Shown: piece by piece, positions 32,371 through 41,113 of the stretch
Layout: every line of letters starts with the position of its first letter
Numbering within the stretch: the stretch's first letter is position 1
NCBI GenBank assembly: GCA_964397995.1
Contig: CAYNLG010000014.1
Location: forward strand, 1 to 59,336
From: CAYNLG01 sp964397995
GTDB lineage: Bacteria > Planctomycetota > Phycisphaerae > FEN-1346
Reading direction: 5' to 3'
DNA length: 59,336 nucleotides
The notes under the pieces: generated by a model
What the model saw: only the letters and a program-made list of their open reading frames with translations
Database searches by the model: none
What the model was told of the DNA's origin: nothing
Made by a program: the position numbers and the translations under genes

Positions 32371-33566
32371 TCGGAATCTCGAAACTGTATTGCGGCACGG
32401 TTGAGCCGTCGGACGTCCTGCGCTACGGGCGCGGGAAGCCCGTGCCGAGCCACCTGCTCCAGTTCCGGCGCGACGCGCGGCCGGTCGTGGTCTGGAACGT
32501 GACGCGGGCGTGCAACCTGCGGTGCGTCCATTGCTACGCGGCCGCGTCGGGCGGGGCCGACCCGGACGAGCTGACCACCAGCGAGGGCCTGGCGCTCCTG
32601 GACGACCTGGCCGGCTTCGGGGTGCCGGTGGTGCTGTTCTCGGGCGGCGAGCCGCTGATGCGGCCGGACCTGCTCGCGCTCGTCGGCCGCGCGACGGAGC
32701 GCGGCATGCGGGCGGTCATCTCGACCAACGGGACGCTGATTGACGAGGCGGCGGCCGGGCGGCTCGCGGAAGCGGGCCTCGCGTACGTCGGCATCAGCCT
32801 GGACGGCGTCGGGGCCGTCAACGACCGGTTCCGCGGCGTCGAGGGCGCCTACAGCCGGGCCCTGGAAGGTCTGCGGCGGGCGCGCGACGCCGGCATCAAA
32901 GTCGGCCTCCGCGTGACGCTGACGCGACGGAACGCCGACCAGGTCGACCCCCTGTTCGACCTGCTCGAACGGGAGCGGATTCCGCGGGTCTGCTTCTACC
33001 ACCTCGTTTACGCCGGCCGCGGGTCGGCGCTCATGGCCGAGGACCTCTCGCACGAGGCAACGCGGGCCGTGCTGGACCGGATCATCGACCGCACGGCCTC
33101 CCTGCATGCCGCCGGCCACCCCGCCGAGGTACTGACCGTCGATAACCACGCCGACGGCCCCTACCTTTACATGCGGATGGAACGCGAAGGCGACGAGCGG
33201 GCCGGGGCCGTGCTCGACCTCCTGCGGATGAACGGCGGCAACGCCTCGGGCCAGCGGATCGGCTGCGTCAGTTGGGACGGCCGCGTTCATCCCGACCAGT
33301 TCTGGCGGCACGTGACGGTCGGGAACGTGAGGGAGCGACCGTTCTCGGCGATCTGGACCGACCCGGCGGTGGAGCTTCTCGCGAGCCTGAGGGACCGGAA
33401 GGCCCGGCTGACCGGGCGGTGTGCCGCGTGCCGCTTCCTGGACGCCTGCAACGGCAACTTCCGGGTGCGGGCGGAGGCGGCGACAGGGGACCTGTGGGCG
33501 CCGGACCCGGCGTGTTACCTGACGGACGCGGAGATCGGCATCGGGCCGACGGAGGACGAGGCGTGA
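32367..33566 (+). CDS. ahbC: AhbC, 12,18-didecarboxysiroheme deacetylase (radical SAM)
   Basis: Radical-SAM enzyme of the siroheme-dependent haem pathway that removes two acetate side chains to give Fe-coproporphyrin III. The 399-residue protein opens MIGISKLYCGTVEPSD, characteristic of AhbC. The radical-SAM cluster is CNLRCVHC (Cys 49, 53, 56). A C-terminal Cys set (CAACRFLDAC and a later DPACYL) likely binds a second cluster. It overlaps its neighbours by 4 bp on both sides. NirJ of haem d1 synthesis is the nearest alternative, but the downstream AhbD/A/B fusion points to haem b. Confidence 0.9.
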   Translation: MIGISKLYCGTVEPSDVLRYGRGKPVPSHLLQFRRDARPVVVWNVTRACNLRCVHCYAAASGGADPDELTTSEGLALLDDLAGFGVPVVLFSGGEPLMRPDLLALVGRATERGMRAVISTNGTLIDEAAAGRLAEAGLAYVGISLDGVGAVNDRFRGVEGAYSRALEGLRRARDAGIKVGLRVTLTRRNADQVDPLFDLLERERIPRVCFYHLVYAGRGSALMAEDLSHEATRAVLDRIIDRTASLHAAGHPAEVLTVDNHADGPYLYMRMEREGDERAGAVLDLLRMNGGNASGQRIGCVSWDGRVHPDQFWRHVTVGNVRERPFSAIWTDPAVELLASLRDRKARLTGRCAACRFLDACNGNFRVRAEAATGDLWAPDPACYLTDAEIGIGPTEDEA

Positions 33567-35566
33567 GCGACGCCCCCGCCCCGCCGCGCCTCATCGCCTG
33601 GGAACTGACGCGGGCCTGCCCCCTGGCTTGCCGCCATTGCCGCGCATCCGCCCAGGCCGAGGCCGACTCGAACGAGCTGACGCCGGACGAGGCGCGGCAG
33701 GTGCTCGAGAAGCTGGCCGCCTGGGCAAAGCCGCTGCTCATCCTGACCGGCGGGGAGCCGATGCTCCGCGAGGACCTCTGGGACCTCGTGCCCCGGGCGC
33801 GCGAACTGGGCCTGCCGGTGGCGCTCGCGCCGTGCGGGATGCTGGTGGACGAGGCGGCGGCGCGGCGGATGGTCGAGGCGGGCATCCGGATGATTTCGCT
33901 TTCGCTGGACGGGCCGACGGCCGAGGCGCACGACGCGTTCCGCGGCGTCGAGGGGGCGTTCGACGGCGTGATGCGGGCCGTCGATGCCGCGCGGGCGGCC
34001 GGTCTGCCCTTCCAGGTCAACACGACCGTGACGCGGGCGAACGCGGCCTCGCTGCCGCAGATGCTGGCGCTGGCAAGGCGGCTGGGGGCGGCGTGCTTCA
34101 ACCCGTTCCTGCTGGTGCCGACCGGCCGGGGAAAGGCCCTCGCGGCCCAGGAACTGTCGGCCGAGGCGTACGAGGAGGCCCTGCGGTTCCTGGCCGAGGC
34201 CGAGAAGCAGGCCGATGTGCCTATCCGCGTCACCTGTGCCCCGCACTACCAGCGGGTGCGGGTCGAGGCCGGTCTGGAGCCGGTGAAACCCGGGTCGGCC
34301 GGGTGCCTCGGGGGCAAGAGCTTCGCCTTCATCAGCCACACGGGCGTGGTGCAAATCTGCGGGTTCCTGGACGTCGCGTGCGGCGCGCTGCGCGAGGCGG
34401 ACTACGACTTCCGCCGCGTGTGGGAGGGAAGCGAGGTCCTGCGTCGCGTCCGCAACGTGGACTCTTACGGGGGCGCGTGCGGCGTTTGCGAGTACCGGCG
34501 GGTCTGCGGCGGGTGCCGCGCCCGGGCGTTCGCGGCCACGGGCGACTACTTGGCCGAGGAGCCGCTGTGTGGTTACGTGCCGCGCGCGGAGGCGGCCGCC
34601 GGCGACCGCGCGTTGCTGGCGGCGCTCCAGGCGCGGCTGCCGATCGAGCGCGAGCCCTTTGCCGCCCTTGCCGAGCACCTTGGGCGGGAGACCAAGGCGG
34701 TGCTGGAGACGGTGCGCTCGCTGGTAACCGACGGGACGGTGCGGCGCATCGGGCCCGTCTTCAACTCAGGGCGGCTCGGGTACCGCTCGACACTGGTCGC
34801 GGCGCGGGTCGAACAGGACCGGCTGGACATTGTGGCGGCGGCCGTGAGCGCCCGGCCCGGGGTGACGCACAACTATGCCCGGGAAGGCGGCCCGTACACC
34901 CTCTGGTTCACACTGACGGCGCCGTCGCGGGAGGCGCTGGAGGCGGAGCTCGCGGCCATCGCCAGCGAAACGGGCGTTGAGCTGCACCCGGCCCCGGCCC
35001 TCACGCGGTACAAGATCCGCGCGGTCTTCGGCGAGGCGGAGCCGCCTCCGCCCGTGCCGCTCGACAAGGGTAACGTGCTCGTGGCGGCGCTGACCGACGA
35101 CGAGCGGGCCCTAGTGCGGGCGGTCCAGGACGGATTGGCGCCCGCGGCGGCGCCGTTTGACGCGGTGGCGGAGGCCGTGGGCCGGCCGATGGACTGGGTG
35201 CTCGGGACGCTTCGGGGGTGGCTGGCGGACGGGACCGTCCGCCGCTTCGGCGCGGTGGTGCGGCACCGGCGGCTGGGGTACACGGCCAACGGGATGGCGG
35301 CGTTCGCGGTGCCAGACGAGCGGATCGACGCGGCCGGGACGCATCTCGCGGCGCGGGCGGACGTGACGCACTGCTACCACCGCCCCGCCCTGCCCGACTT
35401 TCCATACACGCTGTACACAATGCTCCACGGGTCGGACGAGAGCGGTGTGCGGGCGCTGGCGGCGGAGCTGGCCGCGGAGGTCGGCGCGGCGGACCACGCG
35501 GTGCTCTTCTCGACGCGCGAGTACAAGAAGGCCTCGATGCGGTACTTCGTCGAAGACCCCACATGA
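33563..35566 (+). CDS. ahbD/ahbA/ahbB: AhbD-AhbA-AhbB fusion: haem b synthase plus both siroheme decarboxylase subunits
   Basis: 667-residue three-part protein. Residues 1-345 are a radical-SAM AhbD that converts Fe-coproporphyrin III to haem b: CPLACRHC (Cys 19, 23, 26), TGGEPMLRED and a C-terminal Cys cluster CGVCEYRRVCGGC. Residues about 350-500 match AhbA, an Lrp/AsnC-like siroheme decarboxylase subunit, with GTVRRIGPVF, GYRSTLVAA, THNYARE and YTLWFTL. Residues about 515-667 match AhbB, with GTVRRFGAVVRH, THCYHRP, YTLYTMLHG and KASMRYF. The GTG start overlaps ahbC as GTGA. Separate genes are usual, so one chain covering the first and last Ahb steps is unusual. Confidence 0.88.
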   Translation: MSDAPAPPRLIAWELTRACPLACRHCRASAQAEADSNELTPDEARQVLEKLAAWAKPLLILTGGEPMLREDLWDLVPRARELGLPVALAPCGMLVDEAAARRMVEAGIRMISLSLDGPTAEAHDAFRGVEGAFDGVMRAVDAARAAGLPFQVNTTVTRANAASLPQMLALARRLGAACFNPFLLVPTGRGKALAAQELSAEAYEEALRFLAEAEKQADVPIRVTCAPHYQRVRVEAGLEPVKPGSAGCLGGKSFAFISHTGVVQICGFLDVACGALREADYDFRRVWEGSEVLRRVRNVDSYGGACGVCEYRRVCGGCRARAFAATGDYLAEEPLCGYVPRAEAAAGDRALLAALQARLPIEREPFAALAEHLGRETKAVLETVRSLVTDGTVRRIGPVFNSGRLGYRSTLVAARVEQDRLDIVAAAVSARPGVTHNYAREGGPYTLWFTLTAPSREALEAELAAIASETGVELHPAPALTRYKIRAVFGEAEPPPPVPLDKGNVLVAALTDDERALVRAVQDGLAPAAAPFDAVAEAVGRPMDWVLGTLRGWLADGTVRRFGAVVRHRRLGYTANGMAAFAVPDERIDAAGTHLAARADVTHCYHRPALPDFPYTLYTMLHGSDESGVRALAAELAAEVGAADHAVLFSTREYKKASMRYFVEDPT

Positions 35567-35589
35567 GGGCCGCCCGCGGCGCCGAAACG

Positions 35590-35621
35590 TTGCCCACTCC
35601 GAGCGGCCCCGGCGGTACAAT
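35590..35621 (+). promoter_or_regulatory. Possible promoter TTGCCC-20-TACAAT
   Basis: A good -10 (TACAAT, 35616-35621) lies 40 nt before the ADH-like gene. The only TTGC box is 20 nt upstream of it (35590-35595), which is longer than normal. Confidence 0.3.
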
Positions 35622-35660
35622 CGCCATTACCGAATGCCCGGACGCGACGCGGAGGCCGCC

Positions 35661-36641
35661 ATGAAGATCACCGAAGCCCGCCTGGTCGAACCCCGCCGCA
35701 TCGAACTGGCCGAACGCGACCTGGAGCCCGCCCCCGGCGAGGCCCTCGTCGAGATTGCCGCGTGCGGCTACTGCATGACGGACTTCCACAAGTACGAGGG
35801 CCACGACCCGGACATGCCGTGGCCGTACGTGCTTGGTCATGAGGCCTCGGGCACGGTGGTGGAGACGAATCCGCCGGACGCGTCCGTGCAGCCGGGCGAC
35901 CGCGTGACGGGGGCGTTCGAGTTCGCGTTCGCGACGCACGCCGTGGCACCACTGCACCGGCTGGTCCCCGTGCCGCCCGACGTGCGGATGGACCACGCCC
36001 AGGGAGAGCCGATCGCGTGCGTCGTCAATATCGCGCGGGCAGCGACGCCGGAGGTGGGCGACCACGTCGTCCTGATCGGCTGCGGGGCAATGGGCCTGAT
36101 GACGCTGACCTGCCTGGCGCGGTCGCCCGCGGAGACGATCACGGCCGTGGACATCTTGCCGGAGCGGCTGGAGACCGCCTCCGACCTCGGCGCGACTCAC
36201 ACCGTGAACCCCAAGGAGACGGACGCGGCCGCGTTCATCCGCGACCTCACGGGCGACCACGGGGCGGACGTCATCCTCGAGTTCACCGGGCGGCCGGCCG
36301 GCATCGAACTGGCCGGAAAGATCCTCCGGTACACGCGGGCGAAGGTGCTCGTGCCCGCCAGCCACATGCGGCCCCAGACGTACACCCTGTGGCCGTTCAT
36401 GCTGGACGGGGCCCAGATGCAGTTCGTGCATCCGGCGTGGTCGCTGGACTTCGACGAAGACATGCGGCGAGGGATGGCGATGCTGCGGCAGGGCCTGTTC
36501 GCGATGGACCGCGTCCTGACGCACCACTTCACCCTGGAGACGGTCGCCGACGGCTTCGAACTGGCCCGGACCGGCGCGGAGGGATACCTGAAGGGGGTGC
36601 TGCTGCCGAACGGGCCGGTGGGGCCGGAGGCGGCAGACTGA
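35661..36641 (+). CDS. Zinc-type alcohol dehydrogenase-like (MDR) oxidoreductase
   Basis: 326-residue medium-chain dehydrogenase/reductase, cytoplasmic. It has the N-terminal GroES-like fold with catalytic-zinc candidates CGYCMTD and LGHEASG, and a Rossmann motif GCGAMGLM. The four-Cys structural-zinc lobe of classical ADH is absent. ATG 35661 follows GGAGG at 5 nt. It stands alone between the haem and Nqr operons. Substrate is unknown; sorbitol/threonine-type dehydrogenases share this layout. Confidence 0.85.
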   Translation: MKITEARLVEPRRIELAERDLEPAPGEALVEIAACGYCMTDFHKYEGHDPDMPWPYVLGHEASGTVVETNPPDASVQPGDRVTGAFEFAFATHAVAPLHRLVPVPPDVRMDHAQGEPIACVVNIARAATPEVGDHVVLIGCGAMGLMTLTCLARSPAETITAVDILPERLETASDLGATHTVNPKETDAAAFIRDLTGDHGADVILEFTGRPAGIELAGKILRYTRAKVLVPASHMRPQTYTLWPFMLDGAQMQFVHPAWSLDFDEDMRRGMAMLRQGLFAMDRVLTHHFTLETVADGFELARTGAEGYLKGVLLPNGPVGPEAAD

Positions 36642-36695
36642 GGCACGAGCCGTCGAGCGGACCCAAGGCCGAGCGGCGCTTCTTTCCGGCTGCGC

Positions 36696-36724
36696 TTGCA
36701 TTTCGTCCGCGGTGCGGGCAGAAT
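36696..36724 (+). promoter_or_regulatory. Putative promoter TTGCAT-17-CAGAAT for the nqr operon
   Basis: TTGCAT at 36696-36701, 17 nt, CAGAAT at 36719-36724. The predicted leader is about 55 nt before GTG 36786. Confidence 0.45.
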
Positions 36725-36785
36725 CTCCGGAACCGCGGCGGCGGGAACGGATTAGGACAAGCGACCCCCGGGGGCGAGGCAAGGC

Positions 36786-38162
36786 GTGAAGCTGAAGATC
36801 AGGGGCGGCTACAACGTGCCGCTGGCGGGCCGGCCGGCGGCCGATATCGAGCCGCTGCCCGTCCCCGATGCGCTTCACTTGCCGCTGGCCGGACCGGCGT
36901 TCGCGTATACCGAGGCGGCCGTGGCCGACGGGGCGGCCGTGCAGGCCGGCCAGGTGCTGGCCCGGGATGCCGCGCGGGCACAGAGACCCCTGCTCGCGCC
37001 GATGGGCGGGACCGTCCGGACCGGCGCCATCGAGGGCCACCTGACGCTCGAGAAGGTCGCGGGCGTCCCGCCCGACCCGCGCCCCACCCAGACGCCGCCG
37101 CGCCAAACGCTTGTCGAGCTCGGCGGCTGGGCCTACGTCACGAACGCCCTGACGGGCGGCGTACCCGACCCGGCGGCAGACCCGCAGGCGGTGATCGTCT
37201 CAACAGCGCGGCTGGAACCGTTCGGGGCGCGGGGCGACGCCCTGCTCTTCGGGAACCTGGCGGCCTTCGCCGAGGGTCTGGAACGGCTCCAGCACCTGCT
37301 CGCCTATCAACCCATCTATCTGCTGATGCCCGATGTGCAGTCGGACCTGGCGGCGGAGCTTCGCGAGACGCTCCGCGGTCACGCGGCCGTGCAGGTCGTG
37401 TTGGTGCCGCTCCGGTACCCGTGGGGCGACCCGCGGCTGGCGGCCCGTGAGATGGGCCTGAAGTCGGGAGCCGGGCCCGCGTGGGCGCTCGAGACCGAGG
37501 GGGTGCTGGCCCTTGCGCGGGTGCTGGGCGAGGGTTTGCCGGTGGTGCGGCGGGTCGTGGCCCTCGGCGGGCCGGCGGCGGCGCGACCCCGCCACGTCGA
37601 GGCCCCCGCGGGGTATCCGCTGACGGAGCTGCTTGCGGCGGAGGCGGGCGACGGGCCGGCGCGGCCGATCGCGGGCGGGGCGCTCACGGGCCGCGTTCTG
37701 GGACCGGGCGACGCCGGGTTGCCCCCGGATGTCGCGGGCCTGACACTGCTGCCGGAGATGACCGAGGAGCAACTCCTCGGCTGGGTCCGGCCGGGGTGGA
37801 ACCGGCAGAGCTTCAGCGCCACCTTCCTGAGCGTGCTGCGCAGGCCGTTCGGCGAGGCCATCCCGGCGGCGCTGCGCGGCGAGCGGCGGGCCTGCATCGC
37901 GTGCGGCAGCTGCGAGGCCGTCTGCCCGGTGCGGCTCCTGCCGCAGGTCATTCACAAGGCCCTCTACCAGGATGACCTGGACGAGGCGGAGCGGCTGGGC
38001 GTGGACGACTGCGTGGGGTGCGGCCTCTGCGCGTACGTGTGTCCGTCGAAGCTGGAGTTGCGGCAAGAGATGCTGGACGCACAGGCGGCGCTCCAGGAGG
38101 AGCGGCGCCACGCCGCCGAGCAGGCGGCCGTGGCCGAGGCGGCCGGGGAGGCGGGAGCATGA
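36786..38162 (+). CDS. nqrA: NqrA-like subunit carrying two RnfC-type 4Fe-4S motifs
   Basis: First subunit of a sodium-pumping NADH:quinone oxidoreductase, 458 residues. Backbone features follow NqrA: KIRGGYNVPLAG at the start, VVALGGPAAARP in the middle, and LLGWVRPGWNRQSFSATFLS. Where NqrA has lost them, this protein has two complete clusters: CIACGSCEAVCP (Cys 370, 373, 376, 380) and CVGCGLCAYVCP (Cys 409, 412, 415, 419), as in RnfC. It ends in an Ala/Glu helix. GTG start; its stop overlaps nqrB as ATGA. The operon around it is otherwise of Nqr type and ends in NqrF. It could be called RnfC, so the symbol is tentative. Confidence 0.82.
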   Translation: MKLKIRGGYNVPLAGRPAADIEPLPVPDALHLPLAGPAFAYTEAAVADGAAVQAGQVLARDAARAQRPLLAPMGGTVRTGAIEGHLTLEKVAGVPPDPRPTQTPPRQTLVELGGWAYVTNALTGGVPDPAADPQAVIVSTARLEPFGARGDALLFGNLAAFAEGLERLQHLLAYQPIYLLMPDVQSDLAAELRETLRGHAAVQVVLVPLRYPWGDPRLAAREMGLKSGAGPAWALETEGVLALARVLGEGLPVVRRVVALGGPAAARPRHVEAPAGYPLTELLAAEAGDGPARPIAGGALTGRVLGPGDAGLPPDVAGLTLLPEMTEEQLLGWVRPGWNRQSFSATFLSVLRRPFGEAIPAALRGERRACIACGSCEAVCPVRLLPQVIHKALYQDDLDEAERLGVDDCVGCGLCAYVCPSKLELRQEMLDAQAALQEERRHAAEQAAVAEAAGEAGA

Positions 38163-39241
38163 AACGGCTCACGCATCTCTTCGACGGGCTGAAGCCCCGC
38201 TTCGAGGGCGGCCTGCTGGGGCGGCTGAAGCCGCTGTTCGAGGCGATCCGCCACTTCTTTCTGTGGCCGAAGACGTCGACCCCCCTGGCGCCCTACGTCC
38301 GCGATCCCCTCGACGTCAAGCGGTTCATGACGATGGTCATCGTCGCCTTGGCCCTCCCGACGCTGGTGGGCCTGTACCTGTTCGGGCTGCGCGTGCTGGC
38401 GGTGATCCTCGTCTCGTACGTGGTGGGCGGGACGGTCGAGGTCGCCTTCGCCTGCATCCGGCGGGAGGAGATCAACGAGGGGTTTCTCGTCACGGGCCTG
38501 ATCTTCCCGCTCGTGTTGCCGCCCGGCATCCCCCTCTGGATGGTCGGGGTGGGCATCGCGGCGGGGGTCGTCATCGGCAAAGAGCTGTTCGGCGGAACGG
38601 GACGGAACCCGTTCAACGCGGCCCTGGTGGGGCGGGCGGTCCTGACGCTCGGCCACGCGGACCGCATTGGCCGATGGATCCAGCCTGTCACGGAGTGGCC
38701 CGGGCGGCTGACCGAGTGGGCGACCGCGCCGGCGGTGGACGCCGTGACGCAACCGACTCCGCTGGCATCCGCGGCCGCCGAGACCCCTGTTTATGCCTCC
38801 ACGAGCGACCTTTTCTGGGGCGATGTTCAGGGCTGCATCGGCGAGACCAGCGCCGCGGCCATCCTCGTCGGGGCGGTCATCCTTGTGGTGACGGGCGTGG
38901 CCAACTGGCGGCCCATCGTGGCGGCCATCGGCACGTTCGTCGTCGTGGGCGGGGCCTTCGACGTCGCGCGGCCAGAGGCGTACGGCCCGGTCGGCTGGCA
39001 CCTCCTGGCCGGGGGGTTCCTTTTCGGCGTCGTCTACATGGCCACCGACCCGGTCACCAGCCCGATGACGCGGGGCGGGAAGCTGCTGTATGGTATCCTG
39101 ATCGGCGGCCTGGTGGTGCTGATCCGGCACCTGACGGGGTACGTCGAGGGCGTGACCTTCGCGATCCTCCTCGGGAACATTGCCGCCCCGACGCTCGACG
39201 AGGCCGTCGTGCGGTGGCGCATCCGGAGGCGCGCGGCATGA
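38159..39241 (+). CDS. nqrB: Na+-NQR subunit B (NqrB/RnfD family)
   Basis: 360-residue polytopic membrane subunit, homologous to RnfD, that takes part in sodium translocation and binds covalent FMN. It contains GGTGRNPFNAALVGRAVL and YMATDPVTSPMTRGGKLLYG, both typical. The covalent-FMN threonine is probably Thr200 in VTQPTPLA; the usual residues before this Thr are Gly-Ala, here Gln-Pro. N-terminal residues 1-55 are amphipathic and cytoplasmic. It is shorter than most NqrB (about 410). It overlaps nqrA and nqrC by 4 bp each. Confidence 0.88.
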   Translation: MKRLTHLFDGLKPRFEGGLLGRLKPLFEAIRHFFLWPKTSTPLAPYVRDPLDVKRFMTMVIVALALPTLVGLYLFGLRVLAVILVSYVVGGTVEVAFACIRREEINEGFLVTGLIFPLVLPPGIPLWMVGVGIAAGVVIGKELFGGTGRNPFNAALVGRAVLTLGHADRIGRWIQPVTEWPGRLTEWATAPAVDAVTQPTPLASAAAETPVYASTSDLFWGDVQGCIGETSAAAILVGAVILVVTGVANWRPIVAAIGTFVVVGGAFDVARPEAYGPVGWHLLAGGFLFGVVYMATDPVTSPMTRGGKLLYGILIGGLVVLIRHLTGYVEGVTFAILLGNIAAPTLDEAVVRWRIRRRAA

Positions 39242-39846
39242 GTACGGTCAAGCGAAGCCCGGCCTACACGCTGGCGTTCGCGCTGGCGGTGGGGGCGGGG
39301 TGCGCGGCCCTGCTGACGGCGACACGCGAGTTGACGGCGGAGCGCCGCCTTGCCAACCGGCAGGCCACCCGCATCCGCCACATCCTGGACGTCCTCGCCA
39401 TCGACCGCTCGATGGCCGAGACGAACGAGGCGGTGGTGGCCCTGTTCGAGGGACGGGTCCGCGTCAGCGAGATCGGCGGCTTCACCGTCTACGAGCGGGT
39501 CGGTCCCGGCCGGCGCGTCGAGGCCGTCGCGGTGCCCTTCCAGGGGGCGGGCCTCTGGGGAACCATTCGAGGCTTTCTTGCCCTGGACCCGGCGGGGCGG
39601 ACGATCCGGCGGATCACCTTCCACGAGCACAACGAGACGCCCGGCCTGGGGGCGAAGATCGAAGACACGGCCTTCCGCCTCCAGTTCGTCGGCAAACCCA
39701 TCCTCGGCACGCGCGAGGACGTCGCCATCGAGGTCGACGCCATCACGGGGGCAACGATGACCAGCGACCGGGTCGAGGTCATGATCAACCGGACGCTCCG
39801 GGCGCTGGCCGCGGCGCGGGGCCAGAGCGGGGAGGCGACGCCATGA
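39238..39846 (+). CDS. nqrC: Na+-NQR subunit C
   Basis: 202-residue subunit with one N-terminal membrane helix and a periplasmic FMN domain. The covalent-FMN motif is ITGATMTS with Thr173. GLWGTIRGFLALD and HNETPGLGAKIED are typical of NqrC/RnfG. Start ATG overlaps the nqrB stop; its stop overlaps nqrD. Confidence 0.92.
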   Translation: MSTVKRSPAYTLAFALAVGAGCAALLTATRELTAERRLANRQATRIRHILDVLAIDRSMAETNEAVVALFEGRVRVSEIGGFTVYERVGPGRRVEAVAVPFQGAGLWGTIRGFLALDPAGRTIRRITFHEHNETPGLGAKIEDTAFRLQFVGKPILGTREDVAIEVDAITGATMTSDRVEVMINRTLRALAAARGQSGEATP

Positions 39847-40505
39847 CCGGGGCCGCCGGCGCCAGCCCGACCGTCCTGCGGGGCGGGAACGAACGCATCC
39901 TCACGTTCCGCGCGGGGTTCTGGGGCAACAACCCGATCGCCGTGCAGATTCTCGGCATCTGCTCGGCCCTGGCCGTCACGACGCGCCTGGAGAACTCGCT
40001 GGTGATGGGGGCCGCCGTGATCTTCGTCATCCTGATGTCGAACGGCCTGGTGTCGCTCATGCGCCGTGCCATCCCCCGGCGGATCCGGATGATCACCGAG
40101 GTCGCGCTGATCGCCACGTTCGTTATCGTGGTCGACCAGGTGCTGAAGGCGTACTACCCGGAGATGTCGAGGCGGCTGGGCCCGTACGTCGGCCTCATCA
40201 TCACCAACTGCATCGTCATGGGCCGGGCCGAGGCCTTCGCCCTGCACAACCGGCCGGGCCTGGCGCTCGTCGACGGCCTCGCCAACGGCCTCGGCTACGC
40301 TTTCGTCCTGGCCGCGGTCGGCGTGGTGCGGGAGATCGGCGGCACGGGGCAACTCACTTGGGCCGGACGCGTCCTGTTCACCGTACCCGGCTACGTGCCG
40401 AACCACCTTTTCATCCTCGCGCCGGGGGCGTTCATCGTCCTCGGGTTCCTCGTGGCGGGGCTCTATGCGCTCGGCCTCCAGAAAGAGGTGGAGGAGGCGG
40501 CATGA
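39843..40505 (+). CDS. nqrD: Na+-NQR subunit D
   Basis: 220-residue membrane subunit of the NqrD/RnfE family. It has the inverted-topology helices with GICSALAVTTRLENSLVM and LIITNCIVMGRAEAFA; the latter Cys belongs to the pair of NqrD/NqrE Cys residues that bind an intramembrane 2Fe-2S cluster. ATGA overlaps join it to nqrC and nqrE. Confidence 0.93.
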   Translation: MTGAAGASPTVLRGGNERILTFRAGFWGNNPIAVQILGICSALAVTTRLENSLVMGAAVIFVILMSNGLVSLMRRAIPRRIRMITEVALIATFVIVVDQVLKAYYPEMSRRLGPYVGLIITNCIVMGRAEAFALHNRPGLALVDGLANGLGYAFVLAAVGVVREIGGTGQLTWAGRVLFTVPGYVPNHLFILAPGAFIVLGFLVAGLYALGLQKEVEEAA

Positions 40506-41104
40506 CCGAGCCCGTGAACGAGACCGGGGCCCTGCTCATCTTCGTGGCCGCCGTCTTCACGAACAACATCCTCCTGGCCTACTTCCTGGGGATGTGCTCG
40601 TTCCTGGCCTGCTCGCGCCAGTTCGAGACGGCCCTGGGCCTTGGGGCGGCCGTGACGTTCGTCATGACCTGCACGACGATCCTCAACCACGTCATCTATC
40701 ACCACGTGCTGGTGGGCCTGGACCTCGGGCACCTCCAGTACATCGTTTTCATCGCGGTCATCGCGGCCTTCGTCCAGCTCGTGGAGATGATCATCGAGCG
40801 GTTCAGCCCGCGGCTCTACTACGCCCTGGGCATCTTCCTCCCGCTCATCACGGTCAACTGCGCGATCCTGGGCGTGGCGCTGTTCATGGTCAACTTCGGC
40901 TACAACCTGGTTCAAGCGACCGCCTTCGGGCTGGGAGCGGGCCTCGGATGGACGCTCGCCATCGTCCTGATGGCCGGCCTCCGCAAGAAGATGGGCTACG
41001 CCAACATCCCGCCGGCCTTCCAGGGCGTCGCCATCACGATGATCGTCACGGGCGTCATGGCGATGGCCTTCATGGGCTTCGCAGGCATGGTCTCGCTCCA
41101 GTAG
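40502..41104 (+). CDS. nqrE: Na+-NQR subunit E
   Basis: 200-residue membrane subunit of the NqrE/RnfA family, paralogous to NqrD. FTNNILLAYFLGMCSFLACS and LPLITVNCAILGVALF hold the conserved Cys residues expected for the shared iron-sulfur centre. It overlaps the nqrD stop by 4 bp; nqrF follows after 9 bp. Confidence 0.94.
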   Translation: MTEPVNETGALLIFVAAVFTNNILLAYFLGMCSFLACSRQFETALGLGAAVTFVMTCTTILNHVIYHHVLVGLDLGHLQYIVFIAVIAAFVQLVEMIIERFSPRLYYALGIFLPLITVNCAILGVALFMVNFGYNLVQATAFGLGAGLGWTLAIVLMAGLRKKMGYANIPPAFQGVAITMIVTGVMAMAFMGFAGMVSLQ

Positions 41105-41113
41105 GAACTTCGG

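Noticed and set aside
32367..33566. NirJ of haem d1 synthesis
   Set aside because: No other nir genes are present, and the adjoining AhbD/A/B fusion favours haem b synthesis through AhbC.
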